Positions 23,794-33,764 are shown, counted from the stretch's first letter. The stretch: DNA of 64,000 bases from Alcanivorax sp. (GCA_022565695.1 JAIUME010000009.1:89174-153173); one strand, 5' to 3'. The notes: generated by a model not told the origin, from the sequence alone. Numbers and translations: made by a program.

Positions 23794-25242
23794 TTAGAGA
23801 TAAGGCTCCAGCACGTAGGCCACGCCGTTACGCAGCCGCTTGAGATAGGGCTGGTTCAGCATATCGTCCAGACTGACCCGGCGGGCATTGGCCCGGCGCA
23901 TGTCCATCTGCCGATTCAGGGTTTCTACCAACGCCACATCGTAGCATTCCAGGTCGAATTCAAAATTCAGGCGCAGGCTTCTGGCATCCCAGTTGCCGGA
24001 ACCCAGCAGTGCCCAGTTGCCATCCACCGTCATCACCTTGCTGTGATCAAACGGCTCGCCCGAGAAGTAAAGCTCACAGCCGTCGTTCACCAGCCAGGGC
24101 AACATGTGCAGAGACGCCCAATGGACCAGGCGCATGTTATTGCGTCCGGGCAACAGCAGGGTCACCCGCACCCCACGCATACAGGCAAGCTGTAACGCTG
24201 TCAGCAACGTCTGATCCGGGACAAAATACGGTGTCATGATGCGCACTTCGTACTGGGCGCTGCCGATGGCGGCGAGCAGCGTCAGCCGTCGTTTGCCCAG
24301 GTCTGCATCAGGCCCGGCACTGATACCCCGCGCCAGCACCGAACCGGCCTCCAGCGTACCCACATAGTCATGGTTGAGGTGTTCACGGCAGGTGAAGTAC
24401 CAGTCTGCGGCAAAACTGCGTAGCAGGTGCTCCACCACCGGACCTTCGATACGGGCATGCAAATCGCGGATATCGGGCGGCTGTTGCACGTAGCCGGCAC
24501 GCAGGTTCATGCCGCCGGTAAATCCGACGCGCCGATCAACAATCATGACCTTGCGGTGATTGCGCAGATTCATATAAGGCATGCGCCAGGGCGCCAGCGA
24601 GTAGAGGAAACGCTCGACGATAACGCCACGACGCCGCAACCTGCGCACGATGGACGGGAAGGTGTAGAGGGCGCCCATGCCGTCAATCAGCACGCGCACC
24701 TGCACGCCCCGCTTCGCCGCGGCAGCCAGCGCATCCACCAGTGGGCGTCCGGCCGCGTCATTGCCAAAAATGTAGGTCACCAGAAAGACGGAGTCCTCGG
24801 CTTCTTCGATCGCCGTCATCATGGCCGCCAGTGCTTCCGGCGCATCCATGACCGCCAGCGCATTACCGTTGAGCAGCGGCAGCCCGGTCAGGCGGCCAGA
24901 GAGTTCGGCGAGTGTGTGCAGGTGGCTGACTCGGGGACGGGGCTGTACAACCGGGAGCTGATCCGGTGCGTCAGAAAGACTGTCGGGCACGATCTGCCGG
25001 GCGCGGCGCTGGATGCGGTTCACACCCAACAGCAGATACAGCACAGCACCCACCAGCGGCAACAGCCAGATCAGCCCGGTCCAGGCGGCAGCCGCCCGGG
25101 AGTCCCGCTTGTTCATCACGGCATGGGACATCGCCAGCACGGCGACCACCACGCTGGTGAACGCCACCAGCCCGGGCCAGTATTCGTAAAGCTGCAGCGC
25201 CAGTGGCTCAAGCCAGGCCCAGACATACTCCGTTGCCCCCAA
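23794..25242 (-). CDS. cls: Cardiolipin synthase, phospholipase D family
   Basis: A 482-residue membrane enzyme that joins two phosphatidylglycerol molecules into cardiolipin and glycerol. Two N-terminal transmembrane segments (about 15-40 and 50-70) precede two HKD catalytic domains: NHRKVMIVDRRVGFTGG and FDHSKVMTVDGNWALLGSGN. The TTG at 25242 is chosen because AAGGAGG sits 6 bases upstream and the protein then begins just before the first membrane segment; the longer in-frame extension to 25326 looks non-coding. The last motif NQPYLKRLRNGVAYVLEPYL is family-typical. Followed by a small membrane protein gene. Confidence 0.93.
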   Translation of the reverse strand: MGATEYVWAWLEPLALQLYEYWPGLVAFTSVVVAVLAMSHAVMNKRDSRAAAAWTGLIWLLPLVGAVLYLLLGVNRIQRRARQIVPDSLSDAPDQLPVVQPRPRVSHLHTLAELSGRLTGLPLLNGNALAVMDAPEALAAMMTAIEEAEDSVFLVTYIFGNDAAGRPLVDALAAAAKRGVQVRVLIDGMGALYTFPSIVRRLRRRGVIVERFLYSLAPWRMPYMNLRNHRKVMIVDRRVGFTGGMNLRAGYVQQPPDIRDLHARIEGPVVEHLLRSFAADWYFTCREHLNHDYVGTLEAGSVLARGISAGPDADLGKRRLTLLAAIGSAQYEVRIMTPYFVPDQTLLTALQLACMRGVRVTLLLPGRNNMRLVHWASLHMLPWLVNDGCELYFSGEPFDHSKVMTVDGNWALLGSGNWDARSLRLNFEFDLECYDVALVETLNRQMDMRRANARRVSLDDMLNQPYLKRLRNGVAYVLEPYL

Positions 25243-25382
25243 CCCTGTCCTCCTTTTTATCGTTGCCGCGCACGCGAGGTGGCCGCTATTGTGGCATATT
25301 CCGGAGTGTGCGGAAGCGCCACTCACCGGTCAGTGATGTAAAACCGATGACAAGCGCTGAAAAAGCGATTACAAAAGGAGTT

Positions 25383-25403
25383 GTGGCACCCGTCGGGTGC
25401 CAC
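25383..25403. repeat. Perfect hairpin-forming inverted repeat
   Basis: GTGGCACCC (25383-25391), GTC, GGGTGCCAC (25395-25403) form a 9-bp stem with a 3-base loop between the cls promoter region and the next small gene. Without a T-run on the plus strand; on the minus strand it is followed by AACTCCTTTTG. It may be a weak minus-strand terminator for the PilZ gene transcript. Confidence 0.5.
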
Positions 25404-25467
25404 TGCCCTGTCTGCAGCACGCAGGCTGGCAAGGCAAATACCGGACAACGCAAGAGTCAGACTGGTT

Positions 25468-25635
25468 ATGGGACGCCGTCAATTCGACGATTACGAACAG
25501 GACGAATGGCAAGAGCATCACGCCCGCGAGGAACGGCACAAGCAACGTCGCGAGGCCCATCTGCGCAAGCGCGCTCAGGATGCCCCCGCAGCACCGAAGC
25601 AGGAACGCCACTCGCACCGGGACCACGACGCCTGA
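25468..25635 (+). CDS. Small charged hypothetical protein
   Basis: A 55-residue reading frame starting MGRRQFDDYEQDEWQEHHAREERHK and ending SHRDHDA. It is extremely rich in E, R, H, K and D, so probably helical or disordered. No convincing ribosome site precedes ATG 25468, which lowers confidence. It is convergent with the PilZ gene and divergent from cls. No family recognised. Confidence 0.45.
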   Translation: MGRRQFDDYEQDEWQEHHAREERHKQRREAHLRKRAQDAPAAPKQERHSHRDHDA

Positions 25636-25725
25636 CGTAACAGGCTTCGCCGGGCAATGTCTCCCCCGCCGGACACACCTGACGTGTTGCCCGACCTGTA
25701 TTGCTGTGGCTTGCGCGCAGCGAAG

Positions 25726-26064
25726 CTAGACAGCAAACCGTGCCGCCAGCTCATCCAGCACCGCTTCCGCTGCCTTGTCGCAATGCCGGATCTGATAGCC
25801 GGCATGGCGACGCTGCGCCACGCCGCGCTCCCAGCGCAGCACCGCATCGACGGCCACTTCACGCTGCCCGGCCAGGGCCCAGGGCAATATGAAACGCAGA
25901 TGCGCGGGGCTGTCGCCGCAGACCGGCTCAGCGCCTGATATACAGAAGCCACTCATGGAGATGTCCACCAGATGCCCGAGATGCCGGCCACTGGCCGTGT
26001 CCTGGACGCGGACATTGATTTTCAGATGATCGCGGTGCAGACGTTGGTGCAAATGTTGATGCAT
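25726..26064 (-). CDS. PilZ-domain protein
   Basis: A 112-residue protein starting MHQHLHQRLHRDHLKINVRV. It is essentially one PilZ domain: a basic N-terminal region (RLHRDHLKINVRVQ, replacing the usual R-x-x-x-R), LVDISMSGFCISG matching the D-x-S-x-x-G motif, a beta-barrel (LRFILPWALAGQREVAVDAVLRWERG) and a C-terminal helix. PilZ domains bind cyclic di-GMP. Strong GGGAGG ribosome site 5 bases before ATG 26064; the longer open frame upstream is not used. It sits divergent from the Smr gene. Confidence 0.88.
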   Translation of the reverse strand: MHQHLHQRLHRDHLKINVRVQDTASGRHLGHLVDISMSGFCISGAEPVCGDSPAHLRFILPWALAGQREVAVDAVLRWERGVAQRRHAGYQIRHCDKAAEAVLDELAARFAV

Positions 26065-26212
26065 GATGACCTCCCGCAGGAAGCTGGTGTCAAACCACCT
26101 TTCCAGTCCCAGTTTCTGCCTGCTTTCTGTACTATTCAAGTCAGGCCTCACATGAAGCACCGAGCGCAGGCGACGTGGGGCGGCATAGACAACACACCAG
26201 CAGGTGATGGCC

Positions 26213-26812
26213 ATGACGGACAAGGACCTGGATCTGTTTTACAGCGAACTGGGTGATGTGCGGCCTATCGGCCCCAGCGACCGGATTCGCCCGAAAGGCA
26301 GGCCGGCGCCCACACTAAGCCAGCAGGCACGGCGCGACGCAGCCCAACACGCGCGGCGCCTGGACCCCAACCCGCTCACCCTGCCGGACGAGGTCGCGCA
26401 GGTCGGCGCCCACGACATCGTCGGACTGAAGAAGAACGGCGTTCAGGAAGGCGTCTACCGCAAGTTGCGGCTGGGCAAATACGAGATCCAGGCCAAGCTG
26501 GATCTGCACAGGGTGCTGCTGCGGGACGCGCGGACACAGGTCTATGACTTCATCCGCCACGCCCACGAGGCCGGCCTCAGAACCGTGATGATCACCCATG
26601 GCAAGGGTTTGCACAGCGAGACCCCGGCGCGTATGAAAAGCCATACGCTGCACTGGCTTGAGGAGTTCGATCTGGTGCTGGCGTTTCACTCGGCCAAACC
26701 GGCCCACGGCGGCGCTGGCGCCACCTATGTGTTGCTGCGCAAATCCTCCGAAGCCAGCCTCAAGACCCGCGAAGTCTACGCTGAGCGCAGCCGCGCCCAG
26801 CGCAAGACCTGA
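26213..26812 (+). CDS. Smr-domain DNA endonuclease-like protein
   Basis: A 199-residue protein starting MTDKDLDLFYSELGDV, with a positively charged N-terminal half and a C-terminal Smr domain: KLDLHRVLLRDAR (L-D-L-H), FIRHAHEAGLRTVMITHGKGLHSE (T-H/G-x-G-K-G) and GAGATYVLLRK. These motifs match SmrA/YdaL-type proteins, nicking nucleases related to the MutS2 C terminus. Start codons at 26204, 26207 and 26213 are in line; 26213 gives the usual MTDKDLDLF start. It is divergent from PilZ with about 150 bases between. Confidence 0.88.
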   Translation: MTDKDLDLFYSELGDVRPIGPSDRIRPKGRPAPTLSQQARRDAAQHARRLDPNPLTLPDEVAQVGAHDIVGLKKNGVQEGVYRKLRLGKYEIQAKLDLHRVLLRDARTQVYDFIRHAHEAGLRTVMITHGKGLHSETPARMKSHTLHWLEEFDLVLAFHSAKPAHGGAGATYVLLRKSSEASLKTREVYAERSRAQRKT

Positions 26813-26830
26813 TACGCCGCGCGGCGGCGC

Positions 26831-28228
26831 TTAACGGCGCAGCCGGTTGAGGCCATTGATGGCCGCCACCCGGTAGGCTTCGGCCATGGTGGGATAGTTG
26901 AAGGTGGTTTCAACGAAGTAATTGATGCTGTTGTGGGGCGCTGGCTGGGCCATGATGGCCTGCCCCACGTGGACGATTTCTGTCGCCTGGTAACCGAAGC
27001 AGTGAATACCCAGCAACTCCAGCGTGTCACGGTGGAACAGCAGCTTGAGCATGCCCGCCTTCTCGCCGGTGATCTGGGCCCGGGCCAGGTTCTTGAAAAA
27101 CGCCTGCCCCACTTCGTAGGGCACCCGTGCCTCGGTCAGCTCGTGCTCGGTGCGACCGACGGAGCTGATGCCCGGAATGGTATAGATGCCGGTCGGCACA
27201 TTGCCCACCTGACGTGCCGGTTCACCGCATATCGCCGCCGCGCAGAAACGACCCTGGTCGTACGACGCGCTGGCCAGTGAGGGCCAGCCGATCAGGTCAC
27301 CCACCGCATAGATACCCGGCACCCCGGTCTGGTACTGCTCATCCACCTGCAGCTGACCGCGACTATTGGGCTCCAGACCGACGGTTTCCAGTCCCAACTT
27401 GCCCGAGTTGCCACTGCGGCCATTGGACCAGAGCAATGCGTCGGCGCGCAGCCGTTTGCCCGATTGCAGGATCAGTGTCACGCCATCGTCATCAGCTTCG
27501 ACCGACTGATACTCCTCGCCGTGCCGTATGGTGCAGCCCTGCTCGCGCAGGTGATAACTGAGCGCATCGGAAATCTCGGCATCGAGAAAATCCAGCAGGT
27601 GCTCGCGGTTGTTGACCAGATCTATCCGCATGCCCAGACCGGTAAACAGGCTGGCATACTCGCAACCGATCACGCCGGCGCCGTAGATGATCAGATTGCG
27701 AGGGGTGTGTGCCATGTTCAGGATGGTGTCGCTGTCGTAGACGCGGGGGTGGTTGAAGTCCACGTCCGCCGGACGATAGGGGCGCGAACCGGTGGCCAGA
27801 ATCACGTTGCGGGTTTCCAGCACCCATTCACGCTCCTGGCTGTCCTCGACGCGCACTCGGCCCTCGCCGTCCAGGCGGCCACGGCCATTGAACAGCTGCA
27901 CACGGTTGCGGAAGTAAGCGCCAGAGCGTACCCGCACCTGCGCGCCGATCACATCGCTGATCTTGTTCACCAGTTCGGGCCAGCCCACATCCGGCACGGC
28001 AGACACGCCCTGCAGCAGGGGGTTACGCTGGTGACGAATCACCTGGCGCACCTGATGCCGCAACGCCTTCGAGGGAATCGTGCCCAGGTGTGTGCAGCTG
28101 CCGCCGACCTGTTCCTGATCCTCGATCATGGCGACCCGCATGCCGCTCTTCGCCGCACGCATTGCTGCCGCCTCCCCTGCCGGACCACTGCCTATGACTA
28201 CCAGGTCCCAACCGGAAGAGGTGTTCAT
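26831..28228 (-). CDS. sthA: Soluble pyridine nucleotide transhydrogenase
   Basis: A 465-residue FAD enzyme that transfers reducing equivalents between NADPH and NAD+. [14 protein letters not shown] binds [18 protein letters not shown] shows the STH signature in which one redox cysteine of the lipoamide dehydrogenase family is replaced by Thr; [13 protein letters not shown] binds NAD(P); the C-terminal dimer interface reads [27 protein letters not shown]. Length matches E. coli SthA. GGAG 5 bases before ATG 28228. Single gene, divergent from the LapA-like gene. Confidence 0.95.
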   Translation of the reverse strand: MNTSSGWDLVVIGSGPAGEAAAMRAAKSGMRVAMIEDQEQVGGSCTHLGTIPSKALRHQVRQVIRHQRNPLLQGVSAVPDVGWPELVNKISDVIGAQVRVRSGAYFRNRVQLFNGRGRLDGEGRVRVEDSQEREWVLETRNVILATGSRPYRPADVDFNHPRVYDSDTILNMAHTPRNLIIYGAGVIGCEYASLFTGLGMRIDLVNNREHLLDFLDAEISDALSYHLREQGCTIRHGEEYQSVEADDDGVTLILQSGKRLRADALLWSNGRSGNSGKLGLETVGLEPNSRGQLQVDEQYQTGVPGIYAVGDLIGWPSLASASYDQGRFCAAAICGEPARQVGNVPTGIYTIPGISSVGRTEHELTEARVPYEVGQAFFKNLARAQITGEKAGMLKLLFHRDTLELLGIHCFGYQATEIVHVGQAIMAQPAPHNSINYFVETTFNYPTMAEAYRVAAINGLNRLRR

Positions 28229-28359
28229 ATTCGCTCCTGTAACGTTTTGCCAGTGTATGTGGCACCATTATACGCAGGTCGACCAAATTGCTGCATTCGA
28301 CCTGGGTCCAGTCAGGCAGGCGACAGACCCCGGCAACGGCAGACAGGAGTAACAACAGG

Positions 28360-28641
28360 ATGGCATCAGGCTGGCGTGGTCAGTGGCAACGCGGAACAAG
28401 GTGGCTGCGGAATAATCCCGCTCTCGCACTGAAAGTGCTGGGGATTGTGCTGGTGGTGATCATTGTGCTGCAGAATATGGAGCCGACCTCCGTGAAGATT
28501 CTGTTCTGGCAGTTACCCGCTGTGCCCAAGCTGGTGTTACTGCTGGTGGCCATGGCCGTCGGCGCACTGCTCCGGGAGAGCCTGCGCCGACGGCGTGATC
28601 ACAAACGCGGTGACATGGCGAAGCGAAAGCCCTATTACTGA
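28360..28641 (+). CDS. LapA-domain (DUF1049) membrane protein
   Basis: A 93-residue protein with two hydrophobic segments: LKVLGIVLVVIIVLQN (about 26-41) and KLVLLLVAMAVGALL (about 57-71), separated by MEPTSVKILFWQLPAVP. The V-x-x-x-Q-N-x-x-x-V-x-x-x-F/W pattern is the LapA signature (lipopolysaccharide assembly protein A). The C terminus RESLRRRRDHKRGDMAKRK is basic and cytosolic. CAGGAG lies 9-13 bases before ATG 28360. It stands alone here, without the usual lapB neighbour. Confidence 0.82.
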   Translation: MASGWRGQWQRGTRWLRNNPALALKVLGIVLVVIIVLQNMEPTSVKILFWQLPAVPKLVLLLVAMAVGALLRESLRRRRDHKRGDMAKRKPYY

Positions 28642-28661
28642 GCCCTGCTACTGAGCCCTCC
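28636..28661. repeat. 13-bp tandem duplication spanning a stop codon
   Basis: TACTGAGCCCTGC (28636-28648) is followed by TACTGAGCCCTCC (28649-28661). The first copy contains the last Tyr codon and TGA stop of the LapA-like gene, so the gene end was duplicated. Confidence 0.75.
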
Positions 28662-28663
28662 TG

Positions 28664-31600
28664 CTAAGCTGCGCGCCGGGTACGGCGACGCAGCATCAGC
28701 AGCACGCTGGCGAGCATCATCAGGCCACCGCTGGCACCCACCATCTCACCACCCGACGCATTCTGTTGCGGGAAAGTGATGTTGATCCGGACCATTGACG
28801 TATCGCCGCATTCATCCTGCAGCTGCACATCAAAGCTGTCGGTGAAGCGCTTGGTGTTGTCACCATGACGATAGGTCACCGTGAAGTCCTGCAGATCAAA
28901 GATGACCCCGGTGCCCTCGATGCTGTTGTCCAATGCGCGGCGGGCAAACAACGGCCGGCGATTTTCACTCAGGCGCATCGTAACAATGCGGAAATCGGAC
29001 TCTCGCACGCCTTCATCAAGCAGATGAATGGTGACATCACCGCCCGGGTTGATGCGACGCTCGATCGCACGGCGCGGCACGATCGGTGGCACATTGTTGA
29101 TCGTGACTTCCACGACACCGGTAATGGTCGTCGGGTCATTGTCCCAGACGCGCTCCTCTTCCTCGGTCACTGGGTCCACCACTGTGTCGAAACGATCCAC
29201 ATCGACGCTGTAGCGGAAGCGGTCCTTGAACGGCAGATCTCCGCAGGTGACCATGGGTGACGGTTGCCGGAAGCGATAGACAACGATGCAATCATCATCC
29301 AGGTGATCTGCCGGATGGGCGCCGTCGTTATTGATGCTGTCCTGATCGTCAATGTTCTGGCCGATGCCGCATTCGAAGTCGGGGTTGTGGACATCATCAA
29401 GGGCATGGACAAACTCGCTACCATCTGCGAGCTGCTGGGTAACATCGTCATACTGGAGCACTGGCTCATCAGTATTATCCGGGTCGCGCCGACGCTGGCG
29501 GACAAAAACTTCACCGATGGTATCTGCAACATCCTCACCATCGCCCGCCTGCAACGTCAAGGTGCCACGCCGGAACCCCATATCCGCCTCGCCGGCGATG
29601 TCGTTGGCCAGCACATCAAGCCGCACTGAACGCGTAAGGCGATTGCCGTTGTTGCCCTGATCATCGATCGCCGTGGGACGCTGGAACTCGAAGGCACCTC
29701 GATCACAGGCACCGCCGGAGGCGCGTGAAGCGCCACGCAGATCGGTGGCTCGGCATACATCTGCCGAGCCCAGCCCGTTAACCAGTGTGGCAGGATTTGC
29801 CGCATCGATTATCAGCACATAGTCGACATCGGTCACCGGCAGGTGCGGCAGGAACCAGTCTTCTTCCGCGAGTTCATCCGGCACCTTGAGCACACCGCCG
29901 TTCAGCGCCGCGCGAATATCCGCCAGCGGTGCGGTATCGTTTTCTTCCATATTGCTGCTGCTGTCAGTCAGGCAGCTGGGATCGATCACATCGGCAAACA
30001 GATTGTATTTGCTGCGCTGGAAGCGCCGGTCTGCGAGACTGCAGTCGGGAGTACTCCCTGCGTAGATGCTATTGGACAAGGTCACATTACCGACACTGAT
30101 ATCCTGCACGGGATCAGGCAACTCGCCCAGGTCAATCTGCGCCAGGCCAATATTGTCCAGGAAAGTGCTGCTGATAATGTTGACGCTTCCGGCGTTGTCA
30201 TTGAGATCCAGCGCTGCACCGCCCTGCACGGCACTATTGTCGAAGAAAGTACTGTTGATGATACGCAACTGACCGAAACCACGAATATCCAGTGCACCAC
30301 CGGCATCACCCGCACTATTGCCTGCAAAAGTACTGTTACTGATCTCGATATCATGGCTTTCCTGTTGCGCCACCATGGCCAGTGCACCACCGTGCCCTGC
30401 CGACTGATTATCCAGCATCACACTATTGCGAATGATCACGTTGCGACGCTCGTCGGCGCTGAAGTCCAGGTAAATAGCCCCCCCGGCACTGGCCTGGCTG
30501 TTTTCGATCCGAACGTTATCCAGGACCAGGCTGGTCTGGGCAAGAATGGCGCCACCGGGCTGGGCGCCCGCGTTACCTCCTCGCAACGTCAGATCACGAA
30601 ACACGACCCGGCTACGATGCGATATGATGCGATGCAGACCGCCCGCATCAATAAAGGTCTTGTCGGGGCCCTCGCCCTGAATGACGATCCGGTTATTCAG
30701 CTCGACATTCAGCGGGCCGGCCAACGTTATCGTGCCTTCCGGTAGTTGAATAAGATCCTCACCGGTCTGACCGTTAGTGCAGCCAGTGCTGTTCGGCAGT
30801 TTGTCGATGGCGCTGTAGATAGCCTCACGCAGGCTGCATTCGCCCTCCACCCGGGGCGGGAAGGGTATGCTGTCTCCCAGATGCGTCACCCGGATCTCTG
30901 CGGCCTGCGCACCGGCACACAGCATCAGCACAGCGACAGACGACATCAGCCGACGCGCCATGACGTTGCCGGTTGAGTTGCCGGTTGAACTGACACTTGA
31001 TCGGGCACCGCCTGGCGCTCTCTTCCCATCCGGCCGTCCGACTCGCAGCCTGATTCGCCGCAAGCAACCCGCACCCGCCAGCAGCAACCACAGCCAGCCG
31101 CCACCACCAAAATCATCGATATTGCGGCTCTTCGTCATACCACTTGCCGGCCGGGCCTCAACAGCTACTCGCGCACCAATGTCATTGTCGCCCAGCGTTG
31201 CGCCGACAATCGCGTCCCGATTTATCCGATAGTCAAAGTAGTCGTAACCGTCGTACAGGCCGTTAAAGGTATAACGCAACGTGGGGTAACCATCCTCTAT
31301 CACGGCTTCAATCAGGGCTCCCCGATCCGAGGGCCGTACCACCTCGATACAAAGCGTGCCAGGTGCCAACAGATCACAATCCACCTCCGCGTCGCGCAAA
31401 TCATTAGCGATCACATCAAGGATTTGCGTCTCGCCAATCACCAGCTTGAAGCTATCATTGGCGCCCTCGGCTTTACGGAACTCGAAAGCACCGATGTCAC
31501 ACCGGTCTTCCCGACGTAGGGCGCGCTGGTCATCAGACTCACAGGAAAACTGGATGCTGGTGACAGGGCTGCCCGCGTCGACCACAGCTGGCAGATTATT

Positions 31601-32998
31601 CACAACAGGACTAGCGGTGAAATTGGGCAGGAAACCGGGCAAGGCAAACACCGTATCCGGCACCAGAGGTTCGCAGCCAGGCGCGCAGACGCCGTCTGCG
31701 TTACGTAACACGCCAATATCAGCACTGCTGGAATAACCGGCATTGCCGGGGAATTCGAACGCGGGCAGCGGGCAATCTGCATCGCTGGTTACCGTGTAGG
31801 CCAACATGATGCCGTCAACCACGCCGGATGCCAGACCCGCTCCGGCACAATCTCGAGGCAGGTTGCCCACCAGCATGGAATTTACCAGCAAATCATTTCC
31901 GCCCACCGGTTCGATGAAAAAGCCGCCCGCGTCAGAATCTGCGCTGGTATTTTCCACCACCGTGATATTGCCGAAACCTAACACCGGCGCGCCGTACTCT
32001 TCTTCGTCCTCATCGATATCTGCCAACCACACATGCAAAGCTGCGCCCCCGGTGAGCGACGTATTGCGGTGCAACGTGCCATTACGCAGCAACAGACGCG
32101 GGCTGCGCAATGCAATCGGCATCGCGATGCCACCCGCGCCGCCCTCTGCCCCTTCGGCAGTGTTATTCGCGATATAGAAACGGATGAGCTGCAACACGTT
32201 GCCGTAAGTCTCCGACGCCGCAATAGCACCCCCGTACCCCGCAGCGCGATTATCCGTGATAGCGATATCCTGAAGCGTCACCGGAACACTCCCGTTGACG
32301 AACACAGCGCCGCCATGTCGGGCGTAGCCACCCTCCAGACGCACTCCGTTGCGCAGCACAAGCGCCCCATCCAGGAACAGAAGCCCCCCGTCTTCAGGGG
32401 TGTCCGCTGTAGCTGCCAACGGGACATCGCAGGTGCTTTCATCCGGGTCTGTCGGCTCACAGCCACGGACGGTAATACCGTCGATGGTCAGGTTCGCGCT
32501 ACTGCGCACCCATATCACCCGCTCGCCAGGCGCCGCCACAATGACAGGCCTTGCCAGCTCGTCGGTCTCGTCCGGATCTTCATCAGTGTCCGGAGCCCTG
32601 GCTTCAATGCGGAGGGTAGGATTGATCGGAATCTCTACGACGTCCTGCTCGCAGGTCTCACCCGGCGGCGGGGATTCCGGGTCACAACCATCGACATAGA
32701 CCGGCTCACCGTCCGCGTCCTCGACCGGTATCTCCCGGATAAAGCCACCCAGAACCAGCTGGCTGTCCAGGTAATACCGCTCTCCGGCGGTCAGACGAAT
32801 CACATCCGTGCCGGCGCCCGCAGGGCACTCGTTGACTTCTTCACGGTGGGTGATGGCGTGAAATGCATCACGCAGGGAACATTCGCCCGGGAGGGAGGCA
32901 TCTTCGGTCGTGGTGATGATGAATTGTGCAGCGTTTGCCCCGGAACCCAAGCAAAGCAACAACCCCGTCAGGAGGGGTCGTAACCCGCGATAATTCAT
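28664..32998 (-). CDS. Double CSLREA-domain surface protein (two precursors in one frame)
   Basis: A 1444-residue protein. Module A (1-679): signal peptide ending SGANA, a GECSLRDAF motif of the CSLREA domain, a parallel beta-helix region rich in GG-A/N repeats (HGGAVFVNG, GYGGAIAAS, GGAALHV), an RCDIGAFEF motif, then GGGGWLWLLLAGAGC followed by RRIRLR at about 629-650, which looks like a GlyGly-CTERM sorting signal. Module B (680-1444) repeats the plan: a second signal peptide (MARRLMSSVAVLMLC... AQA), GECSLREAI, beta-helix, ACDRGAFEF, an Ig-like region and a C-terminal hydrophobic stretch with RRRTRRAA. No ribosome site precedes the internal ATG at 30961. Exported to the outer surface by inference. 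GGAGA precedes ATG 32998. Confidence 0.85.
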   Translation of the reverse strand: MNYRGLRPLLTGLLLCLGSGANAAQFIITTTEDASLPGECSLRDAFHAITHREEVNECPAGAGTDVIRLTAGERYYLDSQLVLGGFIREIPVEDADGEPVYVDGCDPESPPPGETCEQDVVEIPINPTLRIEARAPDTDEDPDETDELARPVIVAAPGERVIWVRSSANLTIDGITVRGCEPTDPDESTCDVPLAATADTPEDGGLLFLDGALVLRNGVRLEGGYARHGGAVFVNGSVPVTLQDIAITDNRAAGYGGAIAASETYGNVLQLIRFYIANNTAEGAEGGAGGIAMPIALRSPRLLLRNGTLHRNTSLTGGAALHVWLADIDEDEEEYGAPVLGFGNITVVENTSADSDAGGFFIEPVGGNDLLVNSMLVGNLPRDCAGAGLASGVVDGIMLAYTVTSDADCPLPAFEFPGNAGYSSSADIGVLRNADGVCAPGCEPLVPDTVFALPGFLPNFTASPVVNNLPAVVDAGSPVTSIQFSCESDDQRALRREDRCDIGAFEFRKAEGANDSFKLVIGETQILDVIANDLRDAEVDCDLLAPGTLCIEVVRPSDRGALIEAVIEDGYPTLRYTFNGLYDGYDYFDYRINRDAIVGATLGDNDIGARVAVEARPASGMTKSRNIDDFGGGGWLWLLLAGAGCLRRIRLRVGRPDGKRAPGGARSSVSSTGNSTGNVMARRLMSSVAVLMLCAGAQAAEIRVTHLGDSIPFPPRVEGECSLREAIYSAIDKLPNSTGCTNGQTGEDLIQLPEGTITLAGPLNVELNNRIVIQGEGPDKTFIDAGGLHRIISHRSRVVFRDLTLRGGNAGAQPGGAILAQTSLVLDNVRIENSQASAGGAIYLDFSADERRNVIIRNSVMLDNQSAGHGGALAMVAQQESHDIEISNSTFAGNSAGDAGGALDIRGFGQLRIINSTFFDNSAVQGGAALDLNDNAGSVNIISSTFLDNIGLAQIDLGELPDPVQDISVGNVTLSNSIYAGSTPDCSLADRRFQRSKYNLFADVIDPSCLTDSSSNMEENDTAPLADIRAALNGGVLKVPDELAEEDWFLPHLPVTDVDYVLIIDAANPATLVNGLGSADVCRATDLRGASRASGGACDRGAFEFQRPTAIDDQGNNGNRLTRSVRLDVLANDIAGEADMGFRRGTLTLQAGDGEDVADTIGEVFVRQRRRDPDNTDEPVLQYDDVTQQLADGSEFVHALDDVHNPDFECGIGQNIDDQDSINNDGAHPADHLDDDCIVVYRFRQPSPMVTCGDLPFKDRFRYSVDVDRFDTVVDPVTEEEERVWDNDPTTITGVVEVTINNVPPIVPRRAIERRINPGGDVTIHLLDEGVRESDFRIVTMRLSENRRPLFARRALDNSIEGTGVIFDLQDFTVTYRHGDNTKRFTDSFDVQLQDECGDTSMVRINITFPQQNASGGEMVGASGGLMMLASVLLMLRRRTRRAA
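30965..30988. repeat. 12-bp tandem duplication at the module junction
   Basis: GTTGCCGGTTGA occurs twice in a row, in frame, in the linker between the two CSLREA modules, just before the internal ATG of module B. It encodes the S-T-G-N repeat of the linker. Confidence 0.8.
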
Positions 32999-33080
32999 AG
33001 TGTTCTCCGGCGAGATCGTCGCCTCGCTGTTTTATTCTTATTGGCACTCTTGACTGAGCGTTTTGTTATAGCTTGCTAAA

Positions 33081-33764
33081 TTACCACCCCAGCACTTCCT
33101 TGACAAAGGGAATAGTCAGTCGCCGCTGGCGTACCAGGGCATGCTCGTCCAGCGTGTCCAGCAAACCCAGCAGGGCTGCGGGGGTGCGCTCGCCGCGCAG
33201 CACGATGTACCCGGCCACGTCTTCATTGAGCGCCAGCCCACGCCGGGTCGCCCGTTGGCACAAGAGTGCCACGAGATCTGCTTCCGTCAGTGCTGGCAAA
33301 CGATAGACCGGGCCCGCCGCGAGCCTGCTGGCCAGATCCGCCAGCCCGAAGCCTGCGGCGGCGGGGGCTGAGCGCGCTGCAAACAGGCACGCCGCGTCGG
33401 TATCCCGGCAACGGTTATACAGGTGGAACAGGGCTTCTTCCCAGTCGCGCTGCCCCGCCAGCTGGTCGATATTATCAATGGCAATCAGGGCAAAGTGCTC
33501 GAAATCCTCCAGCACCTCGGGCGGCAACTGGCCGAGCTCCTCTCCCGGCAGCAGGCAGGCCGTCAGGCCACGGCGCTCAGCCTCTCGCACAGCAGCACTG
33601 AGCAAGTGCGTGCGGCCGCTGCCCGCGTCCCCGTGGACGTACAGCTGGTTCAGCTCTCCACCCACCAGCGCCTGCACCGCAGCCACCAACTGGTCTGCGC
33701 CGTGCAGGCTGTCGAGATCAAACCCTTCCCGCAGGCGCAGGGCCAACGGCAATTGTGCATCCAT
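33081..33764 (-). CDS. hda: Hda, DnaA regulatory inactivator
   Basis: A 227-residue AAA+ protein related to DnaA domain III. It begins MDAQLPLALRLREGF, containing the Q-L-x-L clamp-binding motif. YVHGDAGSGRTHLL is the Walker A region (GSGRTHL), IAIDNIDQLAG is Walker B, and LASRLAAGPVYRL is sensor-box VII-like. Hda with the sliding clamp stimulates DnaA-ATP hydrolysis and limits re-initiation. The ATG at 33764 overlaps the stop of the upstream DUF2066 gene (TGATG), so the two are translationally coupled; a GTG at 33782 is less likely. Confidence 0.93.
   Translation of the reverse strand: MDAQLPLALRLREGFDLDSLHGADQLVAAVQALVGGELNQLYVHGDAGSGRTHLLSAAVREAERRGLTACLLPGEELGQLPPEVLEDFEHFALIAIDNIDQLAGQRDWEEALFHLYNRCRDTDAACLFAARSAPAAAGFGLADLASRLAAGPVYRLPALTEADLVALLCQRATRRGLALNEDVAGYIVLRGERTPAALLGLLDTLDEHALVRQRRLTIPFVKEVLGW

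Noticed and set aside
25243..25326. Longer N terminus for cardiolipin synthase
   Set aside because: The TTG at 25242 has AAGGAGG at ideal spacing and the added residues resemble no membrane anchor.
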